Origin: Parahaliea maris
GTDB lineage: Bacteria > Pseudomonadota > Gammaproteobacteria > Pseudomonadales > Halieaceae
Direction of reading: 5' to 3'
Assembly: GCF_008064665.1 (NCBI RefSeq)
Contig: NZ_VRZA01000001.1
Span: 372,001 to 436,000 of the forward strand
DNA length: 64,000 nt
Positions 28,444 to 37,754 of this stretch are shown in pieces. The notes below the pieces were generated by a model, which saw nothing but the letters and a program-made list of their open reading frames with translations, searched no databases and had not been told where the DNA came from. The position numbers and the translations under genes are program-made. Numbering within the stretch: the first letter of the stretch is position 1; each line of letters begins with the position of its first letter.

Positions 28444-29285
28444 GCCGCACCCCCTGCCGGCAGGAAGCGCCGCGAGACACAGTCCAGCCCCTCCGGGGCG
28501 CGAAATTCCACGCCCAGGTCGGGCCCGAAGCTGCTGTCGCGATGGAAATCGGAGCCCGCGGACACCGCCAGGTCGCATTCCAGCGCCAGCCGCCGCAGGG
28601 TGGCGGTCTGCTCCGGGTTCTGACGGCCGTTGACCAGCTCCAGGGCGGAGCCTCCCGCCTGCTTGAAATCCAGCACCAGGCGCTGCAGCTTCGTGCGGGT
28701 GAACTTGTACTTGAGGGGATGGGCGATGATGGCTGTGCCACCGGCGTCCACAATCCAGCGGGTGACCTCCTCCAGTTCCGGCCAGAAGGCTTTCACATCC
28801 CCCGTCTTGCCCTGCCCCAGGTATTTGTCGAAGGCCTCGTTGAAATCGCCGACGTGCCCCTGTGCCACCATCCACGCGGCGAAATGCGGGCGGCCGAGCT
28901 GGCTGTCGCCGGCCTCGGCTTCGGCCCCGGCCAGGGCACCGGCAAAACCCAGCTTCTCCAGTCGCGCGCCAATTTTGGCGGCTCGCTCGAGGCGGGCCCC
29001 GGCGAGGCGATCCAGCCCCTCCTGCATGGCGGGATGCTCCACCTCCATACCGAGCCCGACGATATGCACGGTAACCCCCGACCACCGACAGGAGAACTCT
29101 ACCCCCGAAACGAGTGTCATAGTGTTGTCCAGGGCACTGTCGCGCACCGCCAGGTAGCCCCCCACCGTATCGTGATCGGTGATGGCAAAGGCGCGGATAC
29201 CCCGTTCCCGGGCGCGCGCGAGCAAATCCCCGGGCGACAATTCACCATCGGAGGCCGAGGAATGGGTGTGGAAGTCAATCAACAC
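28440..29285 (-). CDS. rnm: PHP-domain 5'-3' exoribonuclease/phosphatase RNase AM (YciV/TrpH)
   Basis: This PHP-domain metal hydrolase (281 aa) has the metal-binding HTHSSASDGEL at the N terminus, TDHDTVGGY, a conserved HPLKYKFTR and a C-terminal GSDFHRDS. E. coli Rnm/YciV matures 5' ends of rRNA and removes 5'-3' nucleotides from 3',5'-bisphosphates. GTG at 29285 places the metal motif right at the N terminus as in the family; the frame is open to 29381. It is divergent from yciB and coupled to the yciO-type gene. Confidence 0.88.
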   Translation of the reverse strand: MLIDFHTHSSASDGELSPGDLLARARERGIRAFAITDHDTVGGYLAVRDSALDNTMTLVSGVEFSCRWSGVTVHIVGLGMEVEHPAMQEGLDRLAGARLERAAKIGARLEKLGFAGALAGAEAEAGDSQLGRPHFAAWMVAQGHVGDFNEAFDKYLGQGKTGDVKAFWPELEEVTRWIVDAGGTAIIAHPLKYKFTRTKLQRLVLDFKQAGGSALELVNGRQNPEQTATLRRLALECDLAVSAGSDFHRDSSFGPDLGVEFRAPEGLDCVSRRFLPAGGAA

Positions 29286-29386
29286 AAACTTTAAACTCTC
29301 GCATCTAAAATTCACCTGCGAAGGAATGGCCTTCTGCAGGTCCGCGTACCACCGCATGGTATCACGCCCGTCAACTGGCATTCCCT

Positions 29387-29974
29387 ATGAGACAACTTCT
29401 GGAATTTGTACCCATCGCCCTGTTTTTCATCGTCTACCAGATGAAAGGCGAAACCATCACCTTCGGTGACTGGACTTACACCCTGGACGGTATCTTCAGC
29501 GCCACGGCGGTGCTGATGGCCGCCACTATCGCCCAGGTGCTGGTCACCTGGCTGATGACCCGCCAACTGGAACGGCGTCTGATCTGGCTGACACTCGCTG
29601 TTTGCATCTTCGGCGGCGCCACTCTGGTGTTCCGCAATGAAGCGTTTATCCAGTGGAAGCCCACCATCTTCAACTGGGTACTGGCCATCGTCTTTGGCGG
29701 CTCCCAGTTCATCGGCGAGAAGAACCTGATGGAGCGCACTCTCGGCTCCCAGCTGCAGTTGCCGCACCCGATCTGGACCCGTCTCAACCTGCTCTGGGTC
29801 TCCAATTTCCTGATTGTGGGTGCGCTCAACCTGGTGGTGGCCTACGGGTTCAGCGAGGAAACCTGGGTGAGTTACAAGCTGTACTCTGCCATCGGCTTCA
29901 CTCTTGTACTGACCATTCTCACCGCCCTGATCGTGAGTCCTCACCTGAAAGAGCAGGAAGCCCTCGACAAATAG
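29387..29974 (+). CDS. yciB: Inner-membrane septation protein A family
   Basis: This 195-aa polytopic membrane protein has about five hydrophobic helices, starting with [16 protein letters not shown] and containing the family pattern [19 protein letters not shown] and [13 protein letters not shown]. YciB is linked to cell-envelope elongation and septation. It is the first gene of a plus-strand run (yciB-yciI). The divergent partner is rnm, as often seen in gammaproteobacteria. Confidence 0.93.
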   Translation: MRQLLEFVPIALFFIVYQMKGETITFGDWTYTLDGIFSATAVLMAATIAQVLVTWLMTRQLERRLIWLTLAVCIFGGATLVFRNEAFIQWKPTIFNWVLAIVFGGSQFIGEKNLMERTLGSQLQLPHPIWTRLNLLWVSNFLIVGALNLVVAYGFSEETWVSYKLYSAIGFTLVLTILTALIVSPHLKEQEALDK

Positions 29975-29985
29975 GATTGCCCTCC

Positions 29986-30285
29986 ATGTATTACGCCATA
30001 CTCACTGAAGACGTTGAGAACAGCCTCGCGCTGCGCCAGAAGGCCCGCCCGGCGCACCTCGCCCGGCTGCAAACCCTGGCCGATGAGGGGCGCCTGCTGG
30101 TGGCCGGGCCGCACCCGGCACTGGACACCGAAGACCCCGGCGAGGCCGGATTTACCGGCAGCCTGGTGATCGCGGAGTTCGACAGCCTGGAAGACGCCAC
30201 CGCCTGGGCCGACGCCGACCCCTACGTGGATGCCGGCGTGTACAGCCGGGTGGTGGTCAAACCCTACAAGCGGGTACTGCCCTGA
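29986..30285 (+). CDS. yciI: YciI-like small protein
   Basis: This 99-aa protein opens [14 protein letters not shown], carries the family's [11 protein letters not shown] helix with its conserved His, and the [20 protein letters not shown] segment. YciI proteins form dimeric alpha-beta barrels; their substrate is unknown. It is 11 bases after yciB, in a conserved pairing. Confidence 0.9.
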   Translation: MYYAILTEDVENSLALRQKARPAHLARLQTLADEGRLLVAGPHPALDTEDPGEAGFTGSLVIAEFDSLEDATAWADADPYVDAGVYSRVVVKPYKRVLP

Positions 30286-30359
30286 CCGCGGGGCTGGCGT
30301 GGTATTCTTGCGCCCCGATTAACCTTGTCCCACATCATTGAACGAGAAAGGAAAGCCTC

Positions 30360-31040
30360 TTGTTTCGCCAGATTTCCCTGACAGCCCTGATTGCCCTCGG
30401 CCTCTGCAGCGCCCACGTTGCCGCCCAGGACACCCGCTATATCAGCGACACCCAGTACATTCCCGTGCGCAGTGGCGCCGGCAATGACTACCGCATCGTC
30501 CACCGGGGCCTGCCTTCCGGCACCCGTCTCACGGTGCACGAAACCAGCGCCGACGGTGACTGGGCGCGGATTTCCACCAGCAGCGGCACCGAGGGCTGGC
30601 TGCGCGCCCAGTATCTGATGCAGGAGGCGCCCGCGGCCAACAAGCTGGAACAGGCCCAGGCGACCGCCAGCCAGCTGCGCGAGCGCAACCAGGCCCTGGA
30701 ATCCCAGCTTGCCGCCCTGCAATCCGAGAGCAGCGACCTGAGCACCCAGGTCAGTGATACCGACGCCGAACTGGCCCAGGTCAGCGAGGAACTGGCCCAG
30801 CTCAAACAGATTTCCGGCAAGGCCGTGCAACTGGATACCGACAACCGCCGCCTGACCGAAGAGGCGGAGTCACTGCGCTCCGAGGTGGACACCCTGGAGG
30901 CGGAAAACCAGCGCCTGCAGGACAAACTGCAAAGCGGCCAGTTTATCGACGGTGCGCTGGCGGTATTGCTGGGCGTCATCATCACCCTGGTCGTCCCGCG
31001 CCTGTGGCCTAAGCGCCGCCGCAGCTCGAGCTGGGCCTGA
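30360..31040 (+). CDS. SH3-domain membrane-anchored protein (YgiM family)
   Basis: This 226-aa protein has a signal peptide (residues 1-22, ending AHVAAQ). A bacterial SH3 domain follows (about 25-90, with PVRSGAGNDYRI and EGWLRAQYL). Next comes a long coiled coil rich in Gln, Leu and Glu (about 95-195). A single C-terminal transmembrane helix (LAVLLGVIITLVVPRL) ends in a basic tail. This matches the conserved YgiM-like SH3 protein family of gammaproteobacteria, of unclear envelope function. Start is TTG at 30360 with AAAGGAAAG upstream. Confidence 0.85.
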   Translation: MFRQISLTALIALGLCSAHVAAQDTRYISDTQYIPVRSGAGNDYRIVHRGLPSGTRLTVHETSADGDWARISTSSGTEGWLRAQYLMQEAPAANKLEQAQATASQLRERNQALESQLAALQSESSDLSTQVSDTDAELAQVSEELAQLKQISGKAVQLDTDNRRLTEEAESLRSEVDTLEAENQRLQDKLQSGQFIDGALAVLLGVIITLVVPRLWPKRRRSSSWA

Positions 31041-31065
31041 CAACAGATACAACGGAGACCGTTCC

Positions 31066-31641
31066 ATGCTGAGAAACCTGATCCTGTGCCTGTCACTGCT
31101 GATTGCGCCCCTGGCCGGTGCGGCCGGCGACAGCGGCCTGCCCAACCCGCAGGTCGTCATCAAGACCAGCCAGGGAGATATCACCCTGCGCCTGTTCCGG
31201 GACAAGTCGCCGGTGACCGTGGAGAACTTCCTCAAGTACGTGGACGACGGCTTTTACAGCGGCACCATCTTCCACCGGGTCATTCCCAACTTCATGATCC
31301 AGGGCGGCGGCATGCTGCCGGACATGAGCGAGAAAGAAACCCGCGAACCGATCGTCAACGAATCCAAAAACCGCCTGCACAACGTCCGTGGAACCGTGGC
31401 GATGGCCCGCACCAATGACCCCGACTCCGCCACGGCCCAGTTCTTCATCAACCAGCGCACCAACCTGCGTCTGGATTGGGCCCCGGGGCGCGAGGGTTAC
31501 ACCGTATTTGGCGAGGTGACCGATGGTATGAACGTGGTGGACTTCATCTCCACCACCCCGGTGCAGAAGATCGGTTCGCACACCGACGTGCCCGCCGAGC
31601 CGATCATCATCAAGGAAATCGTGCGCAAGAGCCTGCTGTGA
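31066..31641 (+). CDS. Periplasmic peptidyl-prolyl cis-trans isomerase (cyclophilin, PpiA type)
   Basis: This 191-aa cyclophilin has a signal peptide (residues 1-20). Cyclophilin motifs FHRVIPNFMIQGGG and SATAQFFIN are intact, with the catalytic Arg in FHRV. It catalyses prolyl isomerisation during periplasmic protein folding. The frame is open upstream to 30952, but ATG at 31066 starts a clean signal peptide. It ends in a GTGA overlap with pdxJ. Confidence 0.92.
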   Translation: MLRNLILCLSLLIAPLAGAAGDSGLPNPQVVIKTSQGDITLRLFRDKSPVTVENFLKYVDDGFYSGTIFHRVIPNFMIQGGGMLPDMSEKETREPIVNESKNRLHNVRGTVAMARTNDPDSATAQFFINQRTNLRLDWAPGREGYTVFGEVTDGMNVVDFISTTPVQKIGSHTDVPAEPIIIKEIVRKSLL

Positions 31642-32405
31642 TCGCCCTCTCCGTCAACCTCAACAAGATCGCCCTGATCCGCAACTCGCGGGATACCACC
31701 AATCCCGATATCCCGCGGCATGCGCAGATGTGCATCGACGCGGGGGCCCACGGTATTACCGTCCACCCCCGGCCGGACCAGCGCCACATTCGCGCCAGCG
31801 ACTGCTTCGACCTCGCCGGTATGCTCAGCGTGGAATTCAATATCGAAGGCAACCCGATGGCCGGCCCTCGCAAGAGCGAGCGCGACGGTGTCGGCGACTA
31901 CCCGGGCTTCATGGAACTGGTGCGCGCCATCCGTCCCGCCCAGTGCACGCTGGTACCCGACGGCGACGCCCAGCTCACCTCCGACCACGGCTTCGACCTG
32001 AAGCGTGACGGCGACACCGTGGCGCCTCTGGTCGAGGAACTGAACAGCCTGGGCATCCGCACCAGCCTGTTCATGGACCCGATCCCGGAGCAGATCCGGC
32101 TGGCGGCACAAACCGGCGCCGACCGTATAGAACTCTATACCGAGAGCTATGCTCGCGCCTTCGCCGCTGGCCAGGATGTGGATACCATACTCGGGCAATT
32201 CGTGCGCGCCGCGGAAGTGGCGGCCGAGGAAGGCCTCGGGGTCAACGCCGGTCACGACCTGGACCTCAACAATCTGCCGGCCTTTGCCGCTGCCGTACCC
32301 AACCTGCTGGAGGTGTCCATCGGCCACGCCCTGACCGTGGACGCCATTCGCATGGGCCTGGCCGCTACCGTCGCCGCCTACCAGCGCGCGCTGGGTAAAA
32401 ACTGA
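31638..32405 (+). CDS. pdxJ: Pyridoxine 5'-phosphate synthase, divergent (Bacteroidota-like) subtype
   Basis: PdxJ condenses 3-amino-1-hydroxyacetone phosphate with deoxyxylulose 5-phosphate to form pyridoxine phosphate. The 255-aa protein has GITVHPRPDQRHI, EFNIEGNP, SLFMDP and GVNAGHDLDLNNL. The opening LSVNLNKIALIRNSRDTTNP differs from the usual gammaproteobacterial HVATLRQARGT and looks like the variant seen in Bacteroidota. Start is GTG at 31638, overlapping the isomerase stop. The gene is not in the usual rnc-era-recO-pdxJ-acpS setting. Confidence 0.9.
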   Translation: MIALSVNLNKIALIRNSRDTTNPDIPRHAQMCIDAGAHGITVHPRPDQRHIRASDCFDLAGMLSVEFNIEGNPMAGPRKSERDGVGDYPGFMELVRAIRPAQCTLVPDGDAQLTSDHGFDLKRDGDTVAPLVEELNSLGIRTSLFMDPIPEQIRLAAQTGADRIELYTESYARAFAAGQDVDTILGQFVRAAEVAAEEGLGVNAGHDLDLNNLPAFAAAVPNLLEVSIGHALTVDAIRMGLAATVAAYQRALGKN

Positions 32406-32451
32406 GGCGGCTCCCGCCAGTTCCGGGGGCGCCGGATAACAAGGAGCCCCC

Positions 32452-33039
32452 ATGACAGACTCTTCCCCCTACAGCGGCATTCAGGCAATGGACCCCCGCC
32501 TGCAGGCTCTGCTCGACAAGCAGGCCATCACCGAACTGGTAATGGCCTACTGCAACGCGGCGGACCGCCACGACAACGAAAAAATGCGCAGCCTCTACCA
32601 CGAGGACGCCATCGACGAACACGGGCAGTTCTTCGAGGGCGACGCCATGGCCTTTATCGACGCCCTCCCCGGCATCCAGGAGAACATGCTGATTCTCCAT
32701 CACAACGTCACCACCCTGAACATCGTACTGGACGGCAACCGCGCCGAGGGCGAGGTGTACATCATTGCCTTCCACCAGGTGCAGGGCGAGGACGGGCCAA
32801 TGGACGTGCTGATTGGCGGGCGCTACTTCGACAAGTACGAACGGCGAGATGGCGTGTGGAAGTACAGCCACCGGGCCGTGGTGGCGGACTGGGTCAAGGT
32901 CGACGACCCGACCACGGTGAACCTCGAACACCCGATGATCGAGGGTTCACGTATCGGCAAGCCGAAGCAGGCCGACCCGTCATACGATTTCTTTGACATT
33001 TTCCAGTGGGGCAAGGGGCCGCACGAGTACCGACCCTAA
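32452..33039 (+). CDS. SnoaL/NTF2-like protein of unknown substrate
   Basis: The 195-aa protein is an NTF2-like cone fold: an N-terminal helix QAITELVMAYCNAADRHD, the LYHEDAIDEHG strand and a long beta sheet ending in YSHRAVVADWVKV. Relatives include limonene-1,2-epoxide hydrolases, delta-isomerases and aromatic dehydratases. It overlaps the end of the convergent methyltransferase gene by four bases. A specific substrate cannot be assigned. Confidence 0.8.
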   Translation: MTDSSPYSGIQAMDPRLQALLDKQAITELVMAYCNAADRHDNEKMRSLYHEDAIDEHGQFFEGDAMAFIDALPGIQENMLILHHNVTTLNIVLDGNRAEGEVYIIAFHQVQGEDGPMDVLIGGRYFDKYERRDGVWKYSHRAVVADWVKVDDPTTVNLEHPMIEGSRIGKPKQADPSYDFFDIFQWGKGPHEYRP

Positions 33040-33713
33040 GCGCCCGATAGCCCTTCGTATATCCGCACATCGCGGAACTCCGGACTTTCGTCGAGATCCG
33101 GCAGGGTGTGGGCATCCCGCGCGGCAATCTGTCGGTAACCCGGAAAGTCGAAATCCTTGACCCGGGAATCCGCCAGCAGCACCCGGTCCGCGCGGGTGAT
33201 AAAGGTTTCAAGCCAGGGAAAGTTGCTGCGGTCGTACAGCACATCCGCCACGATCAGCAGGTCGATGGGCCCTTCAATGTCGTGGAAATCAGCCGCCAGG
33301 GCCAGGTTCACCTGGTTCAGCGCCGAGTTGGCGGCGGTCGCGGCAAGCGCCTGTGGATCGATATCGCAGGCGATCACCTCACCCGCACCGGCCAGGCCGG
33401 CGGCAATGGCCGCCACCCCCGAGCCGCAGCCAAAGTCCACCACCCGCTTGCCGCGGACCCACTCTGGCTGCTCGAACAGCCAGTCCGCCAGCACCAGGCC
33501 CGAGGCCCAACAGAACACCCAGTACAGCGGGTTATCCATCACGAACTGCACCGCCTGGGCATCAAGCTCCCCCTGGGGATAGTCCGCATTCAGCAGGTAC
33601 AGCGACAGGGGCCTGCGCACCGGGAGGTTGGCGATATCCAGCCGTGCACCGGGCAGCACAGACTGCAGCTGCGATTGCAGCGCGGAGAGATCGTATGAAG
33701 CGAGTCGATTCAT
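33036..33713 (-). CDS. Class I SAM-dependent methyltransferase (METTL/PrmA-like)
   Basis: The 225-aa protein has a SAM-binding VVDFGCGSGVAAIAA, the acidic CDIDPQAL and a catalytic-loop-like VADVLYDRSNF in place of NPPY. This pattern is that of protein lysine methyltransferase-like enzymes of the ETFB-lysine methyltransferase type, not of rRNA methylases. Target not known. It is divergent from rluA and convergent with the SnoaL-like gene. Confidence 0.82.
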   Translation of the reverse strand: MNRLASYDLSALQSQLQSVLPGARLDIANLPVRRPLSLYLLNADYPQGELDAQAVQFVMDNPLYWVFCWASGLVLADWLFEQPEWVRGKRVVDFGCGSGVAAIAAGLAGAGEVIACDIDPQALAATAANSALNQVNLALAADFHDIEGPIDLLIVADVLYDRSNFPWLETFITRADRVLLADSRVKDFDFPGYRQIAARDAHTLPDLDESPEFRDVRIYEGLSGA

Positions 33714-33810
33714 GGGGACACAACAAGCCGGGGGCCGCCATTATCCGGTGCCCGTGCAACAGATGCCAGGGCATGGAGGCCGACACCGTTTCCAGTTAGC
33801 ATACGCCGCC

Positions 33811-34473
33811 ATGCAAGACCTGCCTCCCTACATCGTGCCCCACAGCCAGGAGCCCATCGACATCCTCTACGAGGATGAACACCTGTTGCTGGTGCGCAAG
33901 CCCCACTACCTGCTGACCATTCCCGGGCGCCATCCGCTCAACAAGGACTGCATGATCACCCGCCTGCAGGAGAACTATCCCTCCGCCAGTATCGTGCACC
34001 GGCTGGACCTGGACACCTCGGGCATCATGGTGGTGCCCCTGAACCGGGAGTGCCACAGCCACATCAGCCGCCAGTTCCAGCAGCGCCAGGTGGAAAAGAG
34101 CTACATTGCGATCGTCTGGGGGGAGCCCGCGCAGGACAGCGGCGAAATCGACCTGCCTATCGCCTGCGACTGGGTCAACCGGCCGCGGCAGATGATTTGC
34201 CACGAACGCGGCAAGTCGGCGCTCACCCGCTACCGGGTTCTGGAACGGCGGGGAGACCGCTCGCGGCTGGAACTGAGCCCGGTCACCGGCCGCTCACACC
34301 AGCTGCGTATTCACCTGCGCGAATTGGGCCACCCCATTCTCGGCTGCGACATGTACGCCCACCCGGAGGCCGAGGCCATGGCGGATCGCCTGCTACTGCA
34401 CGCCACGACACTCGGTTTCGAGCACCCGGCCACCGGCGAGTGGCTCGCGGGCGAGTCGACACCGCCCTTCTAG
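33811..34473 (+). CDS. rluA: Dual-specificity 23S rRNA/tRNA pseudouridine synthase RluA
   Basis: RluA makes pseudouridine at 23S U746 and tRNA position 32. The 220-aa protein matches the E. coli length (219). It has the catalytic aspartate motif HRLDLDTSGIMVV and the VTGRSHQLRIHL RNA-binding motif. No S4 domain is present, as expected for RluA. The ATG at 33811 was chosen over an upstream in-frame start because it gives the family N terminus. Confidence 0.93.
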   Translation: MQDLPPYIVPHSQEPIDILYEDEHLLLVRKPHYLLTIPGRHPLNKDCMITRLQENYPSASIVHRLDLDTSGIMVVPLNRECHSHISRQFQQRQVEKSYIAIVWGEPAQDSGEIDLPIACDWVNRPRQMICHERGKSALTRYRVLERRGDRSRLELSPVTGRSHQLRIHLRELGHPILGCDMYAHPEAEAMADRLLLHATTLGFEHPATGEWLAGESTPPF

Positions 34474-34513
34474 AGCCTCGGCCCGATGGTATGACGGTTC
34501 GACCCGGGAGCGG

Positions 34514-35335
34514 TCAGAGGTAGCTGCACCAGTCGGACCAGCTCCCCGGATAGAGCCGGGCGTCGTTGTAGCCCAGCCGGGAGAGGGTGAACAGATTGAC
34601 GCAGGCAGTGACGCCGGAACCGCAATAAACGACCAGCTCTTCCGTTGCCAGCAACTCGCCCCAGTGAGCCCGCAACCCCTCCTCGTCGTGCTGACGCCCC
34701 TCCCCCGCAGCCGTGCCTTGCCAGGGCCGGTTGATGGCGCCGGGGATATGGCCGGCCACCGGGTCGATGGGCTCTTCCCGGCCCTCGTAACGGGCCGGCT
34801 CACGGGAATCCACCAGCAGGGCACCCGCCGCCTGGGCCTCGCGCACACCGTCGATGTCACAGATGCCGGTCCAGTGGCCGACATCCGGGGCTTCACAGGG
34901 ATCCGGCACCGGCAGCCCGGTTTCGGGCACGCCTCCTGCGGCCAGCCAGCCACTGTAGCCACCATCCAGCAGCCGCGGCGGCCGGTAGCCGAGACTGCGC
35001 ATCATCCACCACAGGCGGGCGGCATAGGCCTGGTTGCTGTCGTCATAGGCGATGACCTCGCTGCCCTTGTGAATACCGATACCCGCCAGGGTCGCGGCAA
35101 AGGTCGCCGGCTCTGGCAGGGGGTGGCGCCCACCGTGGGCCTGCACCGGGGCCGACAGGTCCACCCCCAGGTCCAGGTAACAGGCTCCGGGGATGTGCCC
35201 CTGTTCATAGGCGGCACGCCCCGCAGCGGGATCACCCAGGGCGTAGCGGCAATCCACCAGTACCGCCCGGGCCAGTCGCTCGCTATCGTCCGGGGACACC
35301 AGGCGGGCCTGGACGGCATCATCGTGTTCAGACAT
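34514..35335 (-). CDS. sseA: 3-mercaptopyruvate/thiosulfate sulfurtransferase
   Basis: This tandem rhodanese (273 aa) transfers sulfur from mercaptopyruvate or thiosulfate to cyanide or thiols. The C-terminal catalytic loop is CGSGVTA, with the Cys near residue 240. CGSGVTA is the type found in mercaptopyruvate sulfurtransferases, whereas classical rhodaneses have CRKGVT. The N-terminal rhodanese domain is inactive as usual. Confidence 0.9.
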   Translation of the reverse strand: MSEHDDAVQARLVSPDDSERLARAVLVDCRYALGDPAAGRAAYEQGHIPGACYLDLGVDLSAPVQAHGGRHPLPEPATFAATLAGIGIHKGSEVIAYDDSNQAYAARLWWMMRSLGYRPPRLLDGGYSGWLAAGGVPETGLPVPDPCEAPDVGHWTGICDIDGVREAQAAGALLVDSREPARYEGREEPIDPVAGHIPGAINRPWQGTAAGEGRQHDEEGLRAHWGELLATEELVVYCGSGVTACVNLFTLSRLGYNDARLYPGSWSDWCSYL

Positions 35336-35390
35336 CGAAAGCTCTCCTCAGTCGGGCTAAACTTACCCAAAATATGCGTGGAAGCCCAGT

Positions 35391-35894
35391 GTGGTCACCA
35401 GCCAGCGTAAACATCGAAGCTTTACCATTGTTGCCCGCCCCAACCGCTCAGCGAGCTGGCGGGTCAACAAGCTGGTATTGCTCGCGCTGTCAGTGCCCTC
35501 CCTCGGTATTGCCGCCGGGTTTGCACTGATCGGTGCCTGGCCCATTCTGCCGCTGGCGGGGCTGGAACTGGCCGCCCTTGGCAGCGCGCTCTACCTGGTG
35601 AACTGGAAACTGGAATACCGCCACGTGATCACCATCAGCGAGCGCGAAGTGCGCATCGACAAGGGCTACTACCTGCCCCGCCAGAGCTGGCTGTTCAAGC
35701 GCCAGACGACCAACATCGGTGTGCTGCGGGAGAGCCATCCGTCGGAGGGTCCGGGTATCTGTTTGCAGAACCGGGGGGAAGCCGTCTGCGTTGGCGATTT
35801 CCTCAACCGGGAGGACTGCCTGACCCTGTTGCAACTATTGCGTCAGGAACTTCGGGTGAAGGGGGATAGCAAAGAAATGGTGGTCTGCTACTAG
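35391..35894 (+). CDS. DUF2244 membrane protein
   Basis: The 167-aa protein has two close transmembrane helices (about residues 28-46 and 50-68) followed by a soluble beta-rich domain with HVITISEREVRIDKGYY. The pattern fits the DUF2244 integral-membrane family, of unknown role. It starts at GTG 35391. It is convergent with the small lipoprotein gene. Confidence 0.8.
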   Translation: MVTSQRKHRSFTIVARPNRSASWRVNKLVLLALSVPSLGIAAGFALIGAWPILPLAGLELAALGSALYLVNWKLEYRHVITISEREVRIDKGYYLPRQSWLFKRQTTNIGVLRESHPSEGPGICLQNRGEAVCVGDFLNREDCLTLLQLLRQELRVKGDSKEMVVCY

Positions 35895-35905
35895 GTAAGG
35901 GAAGG

Positions 35906-35932
35906 GGGCGGTGCAAAACACTGACACCGCCC
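35906..35932. terminator. Hairpin between convergent DUF2244 and lipoprotein genes
   Basis: GGGCGGTG (35906-35913) pairs with CACCGCCC (35925-35932) around an 11-base loop, in the 52-bp gap between convergent genes. No T-run follows, so it is only a possible bidirectional terminator. Confidence 0.4.
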
Positions 35933-35946
35933 GGGTACTGATGAAC

Positions 35947-36222
35947 TCAGTTGGCGCCGGGGCCACCCACTTGCTGGGCGCGAATACCCACCTGGGCCTG
36001 GGCGTCCTTGGCAGCCCGTGCGCGCGCATCGCGCTGGGCCTGGGTGGTGCACACTTTTTCCATCTTGCGCGTTCCGGTCACAGGGATCCGCTCGCAGATC
36101 ACGCCGTCGGCGCTGGCAACCGAGTTCTCGGCAGCAGCGTTGGAGCTATAGGAAGAGGAAGTGCTGGAGCAGGCAGACAGCGCGAACACTGCCGCCGCAG
36201 CACACAGGATGTGAAGCTTCAT
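35947..36222 (-). CDS. Small lipoprotein
   Basis: This 91-aa protein has a signal peptide with the lipobox LSAC (cysteine at about residue 18). A Ser/Ala linker and a short domain with CERIPVTGTRKMEKVC follow. It ends in a basic alanine-rich helix. It is a predicted outer-membrane or periplasmic lipoprotein with no assigned function. The ATG at 36222 was chosen because it begins the signal peptide; the frame is open to 36303. Confidence 0.78.
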   Translation of the reverse strand: MKLHILCAAAAVFALSACSSTSSSYSSNAAAENSVASADGVICERIPVTGTRKMEKVCTTQAQRDARARAAKDAQAQVGIRAQQVGGPGAN

Positions 36223-36366
36223 AGAATACCTCAATTCGTAAACCAATAAACCGCCCCCCGAATCATGTCGGCGGTGGCGAATGAATGTCATCACCGTCAG
36301 CATAGCACTTCAGCCGCAGCCCGTCATGACGGGGAATGCGCACCGGTTCAGGGAGAAATACTGCCA

Positions 36367-36395
36367 CAGACAGCCCGCACCGCGTCCGCTATAAT
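36367..36395 (+). promoter_or_regulatory. Probable sigma-70 promoter of rimO
   Basis: CAGACA (36367-36372) and a perfect TATAAT (36390-36395) are spaced by 17 bases. They lie 37 bases before the rimO ATG. Confidence 0.6.
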
Positions 36396-36431
36396 TCGCC
36401 CCCCTTTTTTGGCTCCCCAACAGGTAATCCC

Positions 36432-37748
36432 ATGGCCAGTAACAAGGTCGGTTTCGTCAGCCTCGGCTGCCCCAAGGCACTGGTGGACTCCGAGCGTATC
36501 CTCACCCAGCTCAAGATGGATGGTTACGAGATCGTACCCAGTTACGAGGACGCCGAGCTGGTGGTCGTGAATACCTGCGGTTTCATTGACAGCGCCAAGC
36601 AGGAATCGCTGGACGCCATCGGCGAGGCCATCAGCGAAAATGGCAAGGTGATCGTCACCGGCTGCATGGGCAAGGGCGATGACGCCGCCGCCATTCGCGA
36701 ACTGCACCCCAAGGTCTTGTCGGTGACCGGGCCGGCCGCTTACGAGGAAGTGGTGGGCGCGGTGCACCAGTACGTGCCCCATACACCGGTGCACGACCCC
36801 TACGTGGACCTGGTACCCCCCCAGGGCGTCAAGCTCACCCCGCGCCACTACGCCTACCTGAAAATCTCGGAGGGCTGCAACCACCGCTGCAAGTTCTGCA
36901 TCATCCCCGCCATGCGCGGCGACCTGGTGAGCCGCCCGATCGGTGATGTAATGGAAGAGGCCGAACGCCTGGTCAAGGCAGGGGTGAGGGAGTTGCTGGT
37001 CATTTCCCAGGACACCAGCGCCTACGGCATCGACATGAAGTACCGCACCGGCTTCTGGAACGGACGCCCGCTGAAGACCCGGATGCAGGAACTGTGCGAG
37101 GCCCTCGGTGAATTCGGCGTGTGGGTGCGCTTGCATTACGTTTACCCCTATCCCCACGTGGACAACGTCATCCCGCTGATGGCCGAGGGCAAGATCCTGC
37201 CCTACCTGGACATCCCCTTCCAGCACGGTAGCCCGGACGTCCTCAAGCGGATGAAACGCCCTGCCGCGGCCGAGAAGGTACTGGATCGCATCCAGCACTG
37301 GCGCAGCATCTGCCCCGACCTCACCCTGCGCAGTACGTTCATCGTCGGCTTCCCCGGGGAAACCGACCGCGACTTCGACATCCTGCTGGACTTCCTGCGC
37401 GAGGCCCAGCTGGACCGGGTCGGCTGCTTCCAGTACTCCCCGGTCAAGGGCGCCGCCGCCAACGACCTCCCCGACCACGTGCCGGAGGAAGTGAAACAGG
37501 AACGCTGGGAACGCTTCATGGAAGTGCAACAGCAGATCAGCGCCGACAAGCTGCAGGCCAAGGTAGGCAAGACCATCGAAATCCTGATCGACGAAGTGGA
37601 CGAAGAGGGCGCCATTGGCCGCTCCACCGCAGACGCACCGGAAATCGATGGCAAGGTCTACCTCGACGGCGCCACCGGCCTGAACCCGGGAGACTTTGTG
37701 GAAGCCGAAGTCACCGGCGCAGACGAATACGACCTGTGGGCAGGCTGA
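36432..37748 (+). CDS. rimO: Ribosomal protein S12 methylthiotransferase
   Basis: RimO is a radical-SAM enzyme that adds a methylthio group to Asp88 of ribosomal protein S12. The 438-aa protein has the N-terminal MTTase domain ([12 protein letters not shown]), the radical-SAM cluster motif CNHRCKFC and a C-terminal TRAM domain. The length is close to E. coli RimO (441). The ATG at 36432 gives the canonical N terminus. rsmE follows 6 bases later. Confidence 0.96.
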   Translation: MASNKVGFVSLGCPKALVDSERILTQLKMDGYEIVPSYEDAELVVVNTCGFIDSAKQESLDAIGEAISENGKVIVTGCMGKGDDAAAIRELHPKVLSVTGPAAYEEVVGAVHQYVPHTPVHDPYVDLVPPQGVKLTPRHYAYLKISEGCNHRCKFCIIPAMRGDLVSRPIGDVMEEAERLVKAGVRELLVISQDTSAYGIDMKYRTGFWNGRPLKTRMQELCEALGEFGVWVRLHYVYPYPHVDNVIPLMAEGKILPYLDIPFQHGSPDVLKRMKRPAAAEKVLDRIQHWRSICPDLTLRSTFIVGFPGETDRDFDILLDFLREAQLDRVGCFQYSPVKGAAANDLPDHVPEEVKQERWERFMEVQQQISADKLQAKVGKTIEILIDEVDEEGAIGRSTADAPEIDGKVYLDGATGLNPGDFVEAEVTGADEYDLWAG

Positions 37749-37754
37749 GCCACC

